A stretch of DNA of 64,000 nucleotides from Alistipes sp. (GTDB lineage: Bacteria; Bacteroidota; Bacteroidia; Bacteroidales; Rikenellaceae). How positions within the stretch are numbered: the stretch's first letter is position 1; each line of letters begins with the position of its first letter. The position numbers and the translations under genes are program-made. The notes below the pieces were generated by a model that was not told where the DNA came from, did no database searches, and saw only the letters and a program-made list of their open reading frames with translations. Shown piece by piece: positions 17,485-25,542 of the stretch. The stretch lies in assembly GCA_017560305.1 (NCBI GenBank), contig JAFYOF010000016.1, forward strand, positions 1 to 64,000, given 5' to 3'.

Positions 17485-17902
17485 GAAAATGACATTTGAC
17501 GAGTTAATGGCAGCTCAGAAGAAAGCAGCACACACTCGCAAACGACCTACGGACGAGGAACACCGCATACAATGTGAGTGTGTGCGGTGGTTCTCCCTCC
17601 AATATCCACGGCTTCACGGCAGACTGTTCGCTGTTCCTAATGGTGGCAGACGTGATGCTACCACAGCGGCAAAACTAAAAGCCGAGGGAGTTGTGGCAGG
17701 AGTGGCAGACCTCATCCTCTTGAAAAGCAACCGTGATTATGGTGCTTTGCTCATTGAAATGAAAACTCGTAAGGGCAGACAACGTGACAGCCAAAAGCAA
17801 TGGGAAAATACGGTGTGCGCTGATAGCGAGTACAAATATGTGGTGTGTCGTTCATTTGACGACTTCAAACGTGAGGTGGACGACTATTTGAAAAATGAAT
17901 AA
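17471..17902 (+). CDS. VRR-NUC domain nuclease
   Basis: 143 residues. The VRR-NUC core is clear: a helix with HRIQCECVRWF, then AVPNGGRRD, GVVAGVADLILL (catalytic Asp) and LLIEMKTRKGRQ (catalytic E-x-K), finishing with a QKQWE helix. Stand-alone VRR-NUC proteins are structure-selective nucleases, often Holliday-junction resolving, used by phages in recombination and packaging. It overlaps the DUF4494 gene by 14 bases. Confidence 0.85.
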   Translation: MKASKKMTFDELMAAQKKAAHTRKRPTDEEHRIQCECVRWFSLQYPRLHGRLFAVPNGGRRDATTAAKLKAEGVVAGVADLILLKSNRDYGALLIEMKTRKGRQRDSQKQWENTVCADSEYKYVVCRSFDDFKREVDDYLKNE

Positions 17903-17908
17903 CTCTCT

Positions 17909-18700
17909 ATGGCACGAACTTCAAAAATAGGGCTGGAATACTTTCCAATGGATATAGATATTTTCAGCGATATAAAGATAAGGAAACTAATCAAGTATCA
18001 AGGTGGCAAAGCCATTTCGATATATGCTCTGCTGCTCTGTAATATCTACAAGAATGGGTATTACATTGAGTGGGACGATGAGCTGCCTTTCATCTGCTCG
18101 GAACTCACGGGCTTTGACGAGGCGTATGTATCGGAGGTTATCAAGACCTGCCTGTCGCTCGGGTTATTTTCCAAGGAGTTGTTCGATGCGGAGGGAGTGC
18201 TTACCTCAAAAGGTATTCAAGAGAGATACAGTCGTATATGTATTCAGTGCCGCCGAGTGTGCAAAATCACAGATTATAGCCTGCTTGCACCGCAAGAGCC
18301 GAGACATCGCCACAGAGCTGCAAACAATCAACCAAAGAAGGAGACTGAAAGACAAGACACACCACAACGTTACGAACCTTATTCGCTAACGCTCGACCAA
18401 GAGATTGAGAAACTGAAAGCCGATGAATGTTGGCTCGATGGGTTACAGGTCCTGCACTCAATGAAAATAGACCTGCTCCGCAACAGCCTCGATGACTTCC
18501 GGGTACAATGTGTTGCTGACGGCAAGGAACGAGGACACCAATCATTGGCTGATGCAAAACAGCATTTCAATTCGTGGTTACGCATAGTGAATAGAAACAA
18601 GAAGAAAGAAGATGATAACGCTAAATCCAAAGGACGAAATCAACGTAGAGGAAATGTTCTCTCGCCTGATGAGCCGAAAACGTACGGCGACACGTTTTAG
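17909..18700 (+). CDS. DUF4373 (Lin1244/Lin1753-like) replication protein
   Basis: 263 residues. The N-terminal ~110 residues (KIGLEYFPMDIDIFSD, IYALLLCNIYKNGYYI) match the DUF4373 winged-helix domain found in DnaD-like phage initiators. The C-terminal part, a helical segment around IEKLKADECWLDGL and ending in a basic tail, resembles the DnaD-type C-terminal region. Next to a DnaC-like loader it probably recognises the phage origin and recruits helicase. It overlaps the loader gene by 89 bases. Confidence 0.75.
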   Translation: MARTSKIGLEYFPMDIDIFSDIKIRKLIKYQGGKAISIYALLLCNIYKNGYYIEWDDELPFICSELTGFDEAYVSEVIKTCLSLGLFSKELFDAEGVLTSKGIQERYSRICIQCRRVCKITDYSLLAPQEPRHRHRAANNQPKKETERQDTPQRYEPYSLTLDQEIEKLKADECWLDGLQVLHSMKIDLLRNSLDDFRVQCVADGKERGHQSLADAKQHFNSWLRIVNRNKKKEDDNAKSKGRNQRRGNVLSPDEPKTYGDTF

Positions 18701-19343
18701 ACTGCCGTACACACAGGAACAGGTGTATGCTATGCTCTATGCTGCTTGCAAAGCCGAAGTCGTAAGCCGACATCGTGTTTTTCAAGACACACAGGAGTAC
18801 AAACAGCACCTGTGGGACATATCCCGATGGCTCACATCGCAAGACTCCACATTCGGGCTGTTCCTCTGTGGTGGTGCAGGTAACGGCAAGACAACCATTC
18901 TCCGTGCCTTGCAAAACCTCACGAATTTACTCCGTTCCGATGAGGCTTGGAGTAGCAGACAGGACGATTACCCGGTGCGTGGCTACACGTTCATCACTGC
19001 AAAGGAACTTGTATTGCTTGCAAAGGCATACAACAACCCCACACGTGAGAACGAAAGCGATGTGTACAAGTTCAAGAGGCTACGCACCATTGAGATACTT
19101 GCCATTGACGACCTCGGTCAAGAGCCAAAGGAAAGCATACACTACGGCGATTTCGTTACGGCGGCTATGGATATTATCTCTTTTCGTTACGAGGAGCAAT
19201 TCTGCACGTTGGCTTCATCCAACCTTACAGCAGCAGAAATAGCAACTTACTACGATGAACGCATTGCCGACCGCTTCCGAGAAATGATGCACATCATCAA
19301 CTTCGGTACGGAGCAATCATTTCGCAAACCTATAAACAAGTGA
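18612..19343 (+). CDS. DnaC-like helicase-loader ATPase
   Basis: 243 residues. Walker A GGAGNGKTT is near residue 84 and Walker B ILAIDDLGQE near 167, with sensor-type residues in the following LASSNLTAAE motif and an arginine-finger region ADRFREMM, as in DnaC/IstB AAA+ proteins. It would load the host DnaB helicase on phage DNA. The ATG chosen gives a long overlap with the upstream gene; internal ATGs at 18654 or 18669 are alternatives. Confidence 0.85.
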   Translation: MITLNPKDEINVEEMFSRLMSRKRTATRFRLPYTQEQVYAMLYAACKAEVVSRHRVFQDTQEYKQHLWDISRWLTSQDSTFGLFLCGGAGNGKTTILRALQNLTNLLRSDEAWSSRQDDYPVRGYTFITAKELVLLAKAYNNPTRENESDVYKFKRLRTIEILAIDDLGQEPKESIHYGDFVTAAMDIISFRYEEQFCTLASSNLTAAEIATYYDERIADRFREMMHIINFGTEQSFRKPINK

Positions 19344-19346
19344 TAA

Positions 19347-19514
19347 ATGAACAAAGATTACACTTACTGCTCGGGCGTTACCTGCCCAATCCGAAATGAG
19401 TGCAGACGTTATCTGCCCGACCCACCCGATGAGCCGCTATGGTGGATACCACCTGCCTATAAGGAGAAGTTAAAGTCGTGCCCACATTTTGAGCAAAAAA
19501 TCAACAAACAATGA
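19347..19514 (+). CDS. Small cysteine-rich protein, possible zinc binder
   Basis: 55 residues. CSGVTCPIRNEC near residue 8 and a later SCPHFE give four cysteines plus a histidine. A proline-rich middle (LPDPPDEPLWWIPP) separates them. It starts 3 bases after the loader gene and its stop overlaps an ATG. Function unknown. Confidence 0.6.
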   Translation: MNKDYTYCSGVTCPIRNECRRYLPDPPDEPLWWIPPAYKEKLKSCPHFEQKINKQ

Positions 19515-19573
19515 AACATTTTTTAGTCATCAACATTCGGAAATTTTTCCCATCAACAAAAAACAACAACAGT

Positions 19574-20158
19574 ATGGAAAACAAGACAAAGAAAGTAGAA
19601 ATCGAAATCCCCGTAGGGAAGAAAGCAGTTTGGGTTAATGGTGTGCTTACACTCGTAGATGATAAGCCACAGGACGTAACAGAGCGCATCAAGACATTTG
19701 CCGATGCTTGTCGTGAACTCGGCTCTGACCACCCATTCGTAAAAGCCTATGACGGCTATGTGTCGCATATCCACCAACACGATATGAACGACTATGATTT
19801 GGTGGCATACCTCCAACTTCGTATCATCACAGCAGCTCTCAACGAGGGTTGGGAACCTCAATTCACAAAGGGCGAACGCCGTTGGTATTTTTGGTACGAC
19901 CTAATCACCAAAGAGCAGTACGACAAACTATCTGCTGAGGATAAAAGCCGTGTCGTTGGTCGTGGTGGTTACAATGCGGTTGCGTACTACGGTCTCGATT
20001 ATGCGCACGCGTATTACGCATCTTCGCTCTCGTACACGAACGACGGTTCTCGGCTCGCCTTCAAAAGCGAAAAACTCGCAGCCTACGCAGGTAGGCAGTT
20101 CGCCGAGATTTATGCCGACTTCTGTTTCAAACCAAAGTCGGAGGAGAAGAAAGCGTAA
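19574..20158 (+). CDS. Second DGR target protein, carries variable repeat VR2
   Basis: 194 residues from the ATG at 19574; an in-frame ATG at 19511 overlaps the upstream stop and would add 21 residues. The N-terminal ~125 residues hold a conserved helical part (FADACRELG, LQLRIITAALNEGW) and an aromatic strand segment (RRWYFWYDLITKEQ). Residues ~126-161 are encoded by a DGR variable repeat, starting RVVGRGG and ending GSRL. Another 33 residues follow, so the variable part is internal rather than C-terminal as in the fibre. It has no membrane or virion signature and sits in the early-region array. A terminator follows. The role is unknown; a diversified binding protein is inferred. Confidence 0.75.
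   Translation: MENKTKKVEIEIPVGKKAVWVNGVLTLVDDKPQDVTERIKTFADACRELGSDHPFVKAYDGYVSHIHQHDMNDYDLVAYLQLRIITAALNEGWEPQFTKGERRWYFWYDLITKEQYDKLSAEDKSRVVGRGGYNAVAYYGLDYAHAYYASSLSYTNDGSRLAFKSEKLAAYAGRQFAEIYADFCFKPKSEEKKA
19949..20056 (+). repeat. DGR variable repeat VR2
   Basis: 108 bases aligning without gaps to the template repeat at 33960-34067 (minus strand). By hand count it differs at 12 positions: 11 are adenines in TR (26 adenines in total) changed to T, G or C, and one is T-to-A (a GTT valine codon in TR, GAT here). The 3' end GGTTCTCGGCTC and the 5' end CGTGTCGTTGGTCG are identical to TR and VR1. Confidence 0.92.
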
Positions 20159-20164
20159 TGCAGG

Positions 20165-20202
20165 GGCAGTGTGGGGGCTGCTGCCTCCGCACTGCCATTT
20201 TT
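20165..20202 (+). terminator. Rho-independent terminator after the VR2 gene
   Basis: GGCAGTG...CACTGCC stem, extended by GGGGGC/GCCTCC, followed by TTTTT. It starts 7 bases after the VR2 gene stop, so that gene ends a transcription unit. Confidence 0.8.
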
Positions 20203-20221
20203 CAAACAAACTGTTACTACT

Positions 20222-20758
20222 ATGAGGAAGATTAAATTTAGAGGCAAGGATATAGAAACAGGCAAGTGGATATATGGAGACCTCATTCAGCGAATTGGTT
20301 ATATGCCAAGCATTATATATGCTTACGAGCATAACGGCAAAATTTGTTATGGCGAGTGCGCTGTCAAACGTGAAACGGTTGGGCAGTTTACCGGAAGACT
20401 TGACAAGAACGGAAATGAGATATATGAGGGTGACATCGTAAAGTCCAAGTACACCAAACGTGCTCCTGTAAAATATAAAGATGTACACTTCTGTGTTGAT
20501 TATAACGGTTTTCAAGGCTTGTTGGGGAGCGAAGATTATGAAGTAATAGGCAACGTTCACGAGGACAATGATGAGGTAACCTATGAAATGTGCCCACATT
20601 GTGGTAATGAGGTTGTTTTGAAAGCAGAATTGAGCGTCCAGAAATGCCCTTCTTGTGGCAAGTATATCGTATGCTGCTCTATGTGCGATGAATGTCTGCA
20701 AGATTGTCCATACGAGGAGGAAGCAAACAAATTAAACGAGAAAGGAGGCACAAAATGA
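20222..20758 (+). CDS. YopX-family protein fused to C-terminal zinc ribbons
   Basis: 178 residues from the ATG at 20222; an upstream ATG at 20171 lies inside the terminator and is rejected. Residues 1-120 are a YopX domain (KIKFRGKDIETGKWIYGD, GQFTGRLDKNGNEIYEGDIVK, YEVIGNVHED). The C-terminal part adds CPHCG, CPSCG, then CCSMCDECLQDC, a cysteine cluster able to bind two zinc ions. YopX proteins are widespread in phages with no proven function; the zinc tail suggests nucleic-acid binding. Overlaps the next gene by 4 bases. Confidence 0.8.
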   Translation: MRKIKFRGKDIETGKWIYGDLIQRIGYMPSIIYAYEHNGKICYGECAVKRETVGQFTGRLDKNGNEIYEGDIVKSKYTKRAPVKYKDVHFCVDYNGFQGLLGSEDYEVIGNVHEDNDEVTYEMCPHCGNEVVLKAELSVQKCPSCGKYIVCCSMCDECLQDCPYEEEANKLNEKGGTK

Positions 20759-21033
20759 ACAAGAAGAGAACAGACAGTATAGTTGCTGTAACCGTTGCGA
20801 AATATGCAACAATGTATATCGAGGCTGACACACCCGAAGAAGCCTACAAGTATGCAAAGAAACATTGCCACGAGGTGGATGATAGCGAATTTGAAGATAG
20901 TGATGTTTCTGTGGACTCGTGGGAGAACTACACCACCGAAGCCGAGGATTGGATGGATAAAATTTGGGTAGAGGACGGCAAGACTATGAGTTACGATGAT
21001 TACATAGACGAATTAGAAGAACAGGAGGAGTAG
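20755..21033 (+). CDS. Small acidic hypothetical protein
   Basis: 92 residues from the ATG at 20755, overlapping the YopX gene stop. A short N-terminal alpha/beta segment with ADTPEEAYKYAKKH resembles small phage proteins of the same size; the rest is strongly acidic. No function known. Confidence 0.6.
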   Translation: MNKKRTDSIVAVTVAKYATMYIEADTPEEAYKYAKKHCHEVDDSEFEDSDVSVDSWENYTTEAEDWMDKIWVEDGKTMSYDDYIDELEEQEE

Positions 21034-21035
21034 TT

Positions 21036-21236
21036 ATGAAGATAGATGCAAAAGGGTGTATAACCTTAACCCCGAAAGAGAGTGAGGATGTTATGGACTT
21101 ACTCGATACTCTTGCCGCTATGAGTGGTGCTTATGACCAAGACTTTACAAAAGAATGTAAGAAAGCACAAAAGTATTCGGATAAGATACTGTCATTAAAA
21201 AACGATTTGATATATGAGAGTAAAAGTAGAACTTGA
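21036..21236 (+). CDS. Small hypothetical protein
   Basis: 66 residues, mainly helical and charged. Two bases after the previous stop, and its 3' end overlaps the next gene by 23 bases. Nothing recognised. Confidence 0.5.
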   Translation: MKIDAKGCITLTPKESEDVMDLLDTLAAMSGAYDQDFTKECKKAQKYSDKILSLKNDLIYESKSRT

Positions 21237-21396
21237 AATAGAGGTAACAGGCGATTGTAGTTTTGAAGATGCAGAAGAATTTTTCCGCTATCATTTCGCA
21301 GGTTACGGTTTGACGGATTGGGAACGAAATCCGTTGATGAGTGAAGATTATGATGCAGATTATTGTGTAGAAGAAATAGAAGTTGAGCAGTTATGA
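21214..21396 (+). CDS. Small acidic hypothetical protein
   Basis: 60 residues, alternating strand start (VKVELEIEVTGDCS) then an acidic body. It overlaps both neighbours, as is usual in this dense array. Nothing recognised. Confidence 0.5.
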   Translation: MRVKVELEIEVTGDCSFEDAEEFFRYHFAGYGLTDWERNPLMSEDYDADYCVEEIEVEQL

Positions 21397-21791
21397 AAGA
21401 ATTTTTTTTATACGATGCCGACACAGTACAAGGCACGCCAAATTTTATTCCAGGCAAATATGCTATAAATCTCGGTAAGGGTAAATATGAATATATGGGA
21501 TACATATACGATGAGTTTATCCAATATCCCGAAGACAATAATTGGAATTATGATTTCATACTTGTGAACAATGGAAAAATCATTGCAATGGGTAATGAAC
21601 AAGTAAGATGCGGAGGTATAACTGATACCTGCAAGGATAAAGATTTTGCAGAACGCATAAAACTATCTCCTGCTTACAATAAGGTAAAGCATCTGCCTAT
21701 CGCTTCTCCCGAAGAATTAGAGGAACCAGTATATATGTATTTCCACTCTCAAAAAGAGTATGAAGAATTTATGGAAAGGGATAAACAATGA
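21393..21791 (+). CDS. Hypothetical protein
   Basis: 132 residues, aromatic-rich beta-type sequence (GKYEYMGYIYDEF, NWNYDFILVNNGK). Overlaps both neighbours by 4 bases (ATGA). Codon use is more AT-rich than the recT region, together with the next gene. No family recognised. Confidence 0.55.
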   Translation: MKEFFLYDADTVQGTPNFIPGKYAINLGKGKYEYMGYIYDEFIQYPEDNNWNYDFILVNNGKIIAMGNEQVRCGGITDTCKDKDFAERIKLSPAYNKVKHLPIASPEELEEPVYMYFHSQKEYEEFMERDKQ

Positions 21792-22048
21792 GAAAACGTA
21801 TTGCAAAAAAGATATACCGAAAGGTCTATGATTTATTGTGGTCAAGTGCTACTTGCTTCCTTTACTATACGACAGTAGATGTATTCGGAAAGTTTTTTTT
21901 CAAAGACAGACCGTATTCTGCGATATATAGTAGAGAGCAATTTGCGAAAGCATTGAAAGTATTGAAGAAGGCATATCCAAAAAGTAAACTTAAAAGACAA
22001 GGTACATCGGCAAAAGGCAACCCAATAAATATAAGAATACGTCTATGA
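21788..22048 (+). CDS. Small basic hypothetical protein
   Basis: 86 residues, very basic at both ends (RKRIAKKIYRK; KLKRQGTSAKG), with a hydrophobic stretch near residue 17-35 that could be a membrane helix. Coupled to both neighbours by 4-base overlaps. Function unknown. Confidence 0.5.
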   Translation: MRKRIAKKIYRKVYDLLWSSATCFLYYTTVDVFGKFFFKDRPYSAIYSREQFAKALKVLKKAYPKSKLKRQGTSAKGNPINIRIRL

Positions 22049-22512
22049 AAAAGAAAATCATCATAACCCTGTCGAGGTTATTCCCGACAACCCACAGCCG
22101 TAGAGGAGAGCCGACCGACTTTGCAAGCAAACTTGCATCGGGAGAAAAGAAACACACCATACGCAAGAACTACGACCAATGGAAAGTCAATGCCGAGAAA
22201 ATGGAACGAAGCAAGTTCTACCTCTCCATACGGCAGTGGTCCGGCAGACCTTACAAATCGCCACAGGTTGAGATAGCACAGCGAAACAATCCTATTGGTG
22301 TTCAGCCTATCGAACTCTACTACCACGCCGACAACGACACGATAACCGCTAAAATAGACGGTCGTGAGTGGCTCGATGCAGATTGCTACACCATTGCAAA
22401 GAATGACGGACTTTCCGTACAGGATTTCAAGGAGTGGTTTTTCGGCAAAGACCCACACGAGGACAAAGTTTTCACAGGAGTAATCATTCACTTTACGGAT
22501 TTTAGATACTGA
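22045..22512 (+). CDS. Hypothetical protein, possibly ASCH/PUA-like
   Basis: 155 residues. The segment FASKLASGEKKHTIRKNY followed by a strand with LSIRQWSGRPYKSPQ recalls the ASCH fold, in which a Gly-Lys-Lys-x-x-x-Arg loop precedes a strand used to bind nucleic acid. The match is by eye only. No catalytic motif. Overlaps the upstream gene by 4 bases. Confidence 0.5.
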   Translation: MKKKIIITLSRLFPTTHSRRGEPTDFASKLASGEKKHTIRKNYDQWKVNAEKMERSKFYLSIRQWSGRPYKSPQVEIAQRNNPIGVQPIELYYHADNDTITAKIDGREWLDADCYTIAKNDGLSVQDFKEWFFGKDPHEDKVFTGVIIHFTDFRY

Positions 22513-22513
22513 T

Positions 22514-22684
22514 ATGTACAGGATTGTAACAGGAACAGCGTATGACGGCTGCATACCGATTACCGTCTATTGGGTGCAGAAGCGAAAGCAAACATTCTTT
22601 GGGTACAAATGGGAGAACATAAAGGGCTTTGACAGACGGAGCAGAGCCGAGGAATTATTAAATTTACTACGAGGAACAAAATGA
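22514..22684 (+). CDS. Small hypothetical protein
   Basis: 56 residues, starting 1 base after the previous stop and overlapping the methyltransferase start by 4 bases. Beta-type N-terminal half and a basic helix at the end (RRSRAEELLNLL). Function unknown. Confidence 0.55.
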   Translation: MYRIVTGTAYDGCIPITVYWVQKRKQTFFGYKWENIKGFDRRSRAEELLNLLRGTK

Positions 22685-24300
22685 AACTTCTATACATAGA
22701 CCTATTCTGCGGAGCAGGGGGCACGTCTTCGGGCGTGAACTCTGCCCGACTTGAAGGCAGACAATGTGCACAGGTGGTTGCCTGTGTCAATCACGACAAG
22801 AACGCCATTGCATCACACGCCGCCAACCATCCCGAAGCACTGCACTTCACCGAGGATATACGCACGTTGGAGCTGTCACCATTGGTAGCACACCTGCAAG
22901 AGTGCCGCCGTACCTATCCCGATGCGTTGGTAGTTCTGTGGGCTTCGTTGGAGTGTACCAATTTCAGCAAGGCAAAAGGCGGTATGCCTCGTGATGCAGA
23001 CAGCCGCACGCTTGCAGAACACCTGTTCCGTTACATCGAGGCAATCAACCCAGACTACATACAGATTGAGAATGTCGAGGAATTTATGTCGTGGGGCGAT
23101 GTGGACGAGAACGGCAAACCCCTCTCTATGGATAAGGGCAAGAGTTACACACGTTGGGTGCGTAACATCAAGAAGTACGGCTACAACTTTGAACACCGCA
23201 TACTCAATGCTGCCGATTATGGTGCTTACACCTCACGCAAACGCTTCTTCGGTATCTTCGCAAAGAAAGGTTTGCCAATCACATTCCCCGAAGCAACACA
23301 TAGCAAAGAGGGCACTACGTCATTGTTCGGTACATTGGAAAAATGGAAGCCTGTGCGTGAGTGCTTGGACTTCGAGGACGAGGGCGATAGCATCTTCGGT
23401 CGCAAGAAGCCACTCGTTGAGGCTACGTTGGAGCGTATCTATGCAGGGCTGATAAAATTCGTTGCAGGTGGCAAAGATGCGTTCATCGTAAAATACAATT
23501 CCGTCAATAAGAAGACAGGCAAGCACGTTCCGCCCTCTATTGATGAACCGTGCCCGACTGTTGCTACACAGAACCGCCTTGCATTGGCAAAGGTGTCGTT
23601 CCTGTCAAAGCAGTTCAGTGGCGACCCTATGAGCAAGAACGTGTCCGTTGATGCACCTGCCGGCACAATCACCTGCAAAGACCACCACGCAATCATATCT
23701 GCTGAAAGGTTTATCGTGAACTACCGCTTCAACAACACAGGACATTCGATAGAAGACCCCTCGCCAACAATCTGCACAGTAGGACAGATAGGCATTGCAA
23801 GTTGTCAGTTCATAGATATGCAGTACGGCAATGGTACACCAATATCAACCGAAGAACCGGCTAACACCGTAACCACAACGCCCAAGTTCAACCTTGTAAC
23901 GGTCAAGAGGCATTATCTCCTCAACCCACAATACAGTTCAGCAGGTGGCTCGGTAGATAAGCCCTGCTTCACGCTCATAGCACGTATGGACAAGATGCCT
24001 CCTTATTTGGTCGCTACGGAGACAGGAGAGGCAGCGATAGAGGTTTATCCTACTGATAGCCCGATGACGGTTAAAATCAAGGAATTTATGGCACTATACG
24101 GCATTGTGGATATTAAGATGCGTATGCTCAAAATTCCCGAACTCAAAAAGATTATGGGCTTTCCCGAGGACTATGTGTTGGTAGGTACACAGGCAGAGCA
24201 GAAAAAGTACATCGGCAATGCCGTTGAAGTTACAATCGCACGCCGTTGGTGCGAGGCTCTATGTGCCAAAATCAAAGACTACTTAAAGAAAGCTGCTTGA
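22681..24300 (+). CDS. Orphan DNA cytosine-5 methyltransferase with repeated target-recognition region
   Basis: 539 residues. Motif I DLFCGAGGTSSG opens the protein; motif IV has the catalytic cysteine at C92 in SLECTNFSKAKGG, where the usual Pro before Cys is Glu; motif VI is IENV (129-132); motif VIII is TSRKRFFGIF; motif X is IGNAV near the end. Between about residues 285 and 460 there are about five degenerate repeats of 30-40 residues, each with a P-x-x-T-(I/V)-x-T-like core (EPCPTVAT, PAGTITC, PSPTICT, PANTVTT, PCFTLIA). No restriction endonuclease is adjacent, so it probably protects phage DNA from host restriction. Confidence 0.88.
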   Translation: MKLLYIDLFCGAGGTSSGVNSARLEGRQCAQVVACVNHDKNAIASHAANHPEALHFTEDIRTLELSPLVAHLQECRRTYPDALVVLWASLECTNFSKAKGGMPRDADSRTLAEHLFRYIEAINPDYIQIENVEEFMSWGDVDENGKPLSMDKGKSYTRWVRNIKKYGYNFEHRILNAADYGAYTSRKRFFGIFAKKGLPITFPEATHSKEGTTSLFGTLEKWKPVRECLDFEDEGDSIFGRKKPLVEATLERIYAGLIKFVAGGKDAFIVKYNSVNKKTGKHVPPSIDEPCPTVATQNRLALAKVSFLSKQFSGDPMSKNVSVDAPAGTITCKDHHAIISAERFIVNYRFNNTGHSIEDPSPTICTVGQIGIASCQFIDMQYGNGTPISTEEPANTVTTTPKFNLVTVKRHYLLNPQYSSAGGSVDKPCFTLIARMDKMPPYLVATETGEAAIEVYPTDSPMTVKIKEFMALYGIVDIKMRMLKIPELKKIMGFPEDYVLVGTQAEQKKYIGNAVEVTIARRWCEALCAKIKDYLKKAA

Positions 24301-24301
24301 T

Positions 24302-24496
24302 ATGGACGCAAAAACATTCTTCCAAAAGGTAGCACTTATGCGTAAGGCTCAAAAAGAGTATTTCAAGACACGCAGCCAAACCGCCCTGCGTAACAGCAAG
24401 GCTCTTGAAGCAGAAATTGACAATGAGATTGAGCGTGTGAATAACATCATAGGCACGCCCAAGAAACCCGAACAGAAACTTTTGTTTAACGACTAA
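24302..24496 (+). CDS. Small helical hypothetical protein
   Basis: 64 residues, two helices rich in K, E and R, ending in QKLLFND, a hydrophobic tail similar to a beta-clamp-binding motif (Q-x-L-F). Starts 1 base after the methyltransferase stop. The clamp idea is speculation from a short motif. Confidence 0.55.
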   Translation: MDAKTFFQKVALMRKAQKEYFKTRSQTALRNSKALEAEIDNEIERVNNIIGTPKKPEQKLLFND

Positions 24497-24507
24497 ATAA
24501 CAATTTT

Positions 24508-24741
24508 ATGAACTCAACAGTATTAAAAGAAATCATCGCATTTCTATTCGGACGTAAGTATTACGCCAACATCATCGCCACCAAAGGCGTAGCAAAACAG
24601 GAAATTTGTAGTTACATCTTCGCCTCACGTGAAGCAGCCGACCGCCACAGGGACGAGATAGAGACAACACTATCGTTCCGTTATATCGAGACGGTATCGT
24701 TCCGCTCTCGCAAAGTCGCACCCGACTTGGCACAGCAGTAA
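24508..24741 (+). CDS. Small hypothetical protein
   Basis: 77 residues, alpha/beta, with an EICSYIFASREAADRHRDEIETT segment typical of small phage proteins of unknown role. Separated from the upstream gene by 11 bases and followed by a 44-base gap. Confidence 0.55.
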   Translation: MNSTVLKEIIAFLFGRKYYANIIATKGVAKQEICSYIFASREAADRHRDEIETTLSFRYIETVSFRSRKVAPDLAQQ

Positions 24742-24785
24742 AATGATAAACCGCACAACAGACAACCGCTCATTATTTTTGGACT

Positions 24786-25205
24786 ATGATTTTCAAGAAA
24801 ATAAAAAAATGGTGGCAGTCGCTTCGGTACTATGTCATTGCCGACCCTGCCGACAACTCCGTCACTCTCTCAAAAGCATTGTTTACACACATTAAGAACA
24901 ATGCCCGAGAGGGCGATGAGGCTCGTGTGTTCGTGTTCCGTGTGGGCGACCGCTACGGATTTATGGCAAACCCAGGCATTGAGCAGCCAACACAGATGTG
25001 CGATATACAGTACAACGACAAATATCGTTGCATTGGTTTTGAGACACTCTGCCCATCTGTCGGACAAATTCTCTATGACTACGGACTAAATGCCACACAA
25101 CGTGTCAAAATGTCCGTCTCTGTGTGCCATACGTTACAAGGTAAGGTTTACTATCAATTCGAGTGTCCCAATGCAAAGTATATTAGGAAATACGCGCAAG
25201 GCTGA
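24786..25205 (+). CDS. Hypothetical protein, early-late boundary
   Basis: 139 residues, beta-rich after a basic helical start (FKKIKKWWQSLRYY). The central part RVFVFRVGDRYGFMANPG looks like an SpoVT-like or tail-associated strand pattern but I cannot assign it. Its 3' end overlaps the next gene by 35 bases. Confidence 0.5.
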   Translation: MIFKKIKKWWQSLRYYVIADPADNSVTLSKALFTHIKNNAREGDEARVFVFRVGDRYGFMANPGIEQPTQMCDIQYNDKYRCIGFETLCPSVGQILYDYGLNATQRVKMSVSVCHTLQGKVYYQFECPNAKYIRKYAQG

Positions 25206-25539
25206 TATAACCTTTCACGCCACAGGGCGCATCTGTATATCCGCTCGTGTGTCAAAGCTGCTGTCTTTGGCACACGGCGATGTCATAGACATAATGCAGT
25301 CCAATGTGGAAACATACCTCTACGTCAAGCATCGTGCACCAATCATCGGACGACACGAGGGTATGGTGTTCCACTCCAACAAGAACGGAAGCCATTGCAT
25401 AGCCTCATCAATCAAGTTGAGCCGTTATATCTTGCAGCGATGCGGCGTAAGCGACAAGGTGCGTTTGTGCTGCGGTAGCCCTATAACGCTCGCACACTAC
25501 GGAACAGCGTTACCAATAATAGTTAAATATATCTTATAG
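25171..25539 (+). CDS. Hypothetical protein
   Basis: 122 residues from the ATG at 25171, inside the end of the upstream gene. Beta-rich; SARVSKLLSLAHGDVIDIMQ resembles the start of a swapped-hairpin (AbrB/PHA02030-type) unit, and may be related to the preceding gene, which has VTLSKALFTHI at a similar place. Function unknown. The stop is 3 bases before the virion protein gene. Confidence 0.5.
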   Translation: MQSILGNTRKADITFHATGRICISARVSKLLSLAHGDVIDIMQSNVETYLYVKHRAPIIGRHEGMVFHSNKNGSHCIASSIKLSRYILQRCGVSDKVRLCCGSPITLAHYGTALPIIVKYIL

Positions 25540-25542
25540 GTT

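Noticed and set aside
20171..20221. Upstream start for the YopX protein
   Set aside because: It lies within the terminator hairpin; YopX homology begins at 20222.
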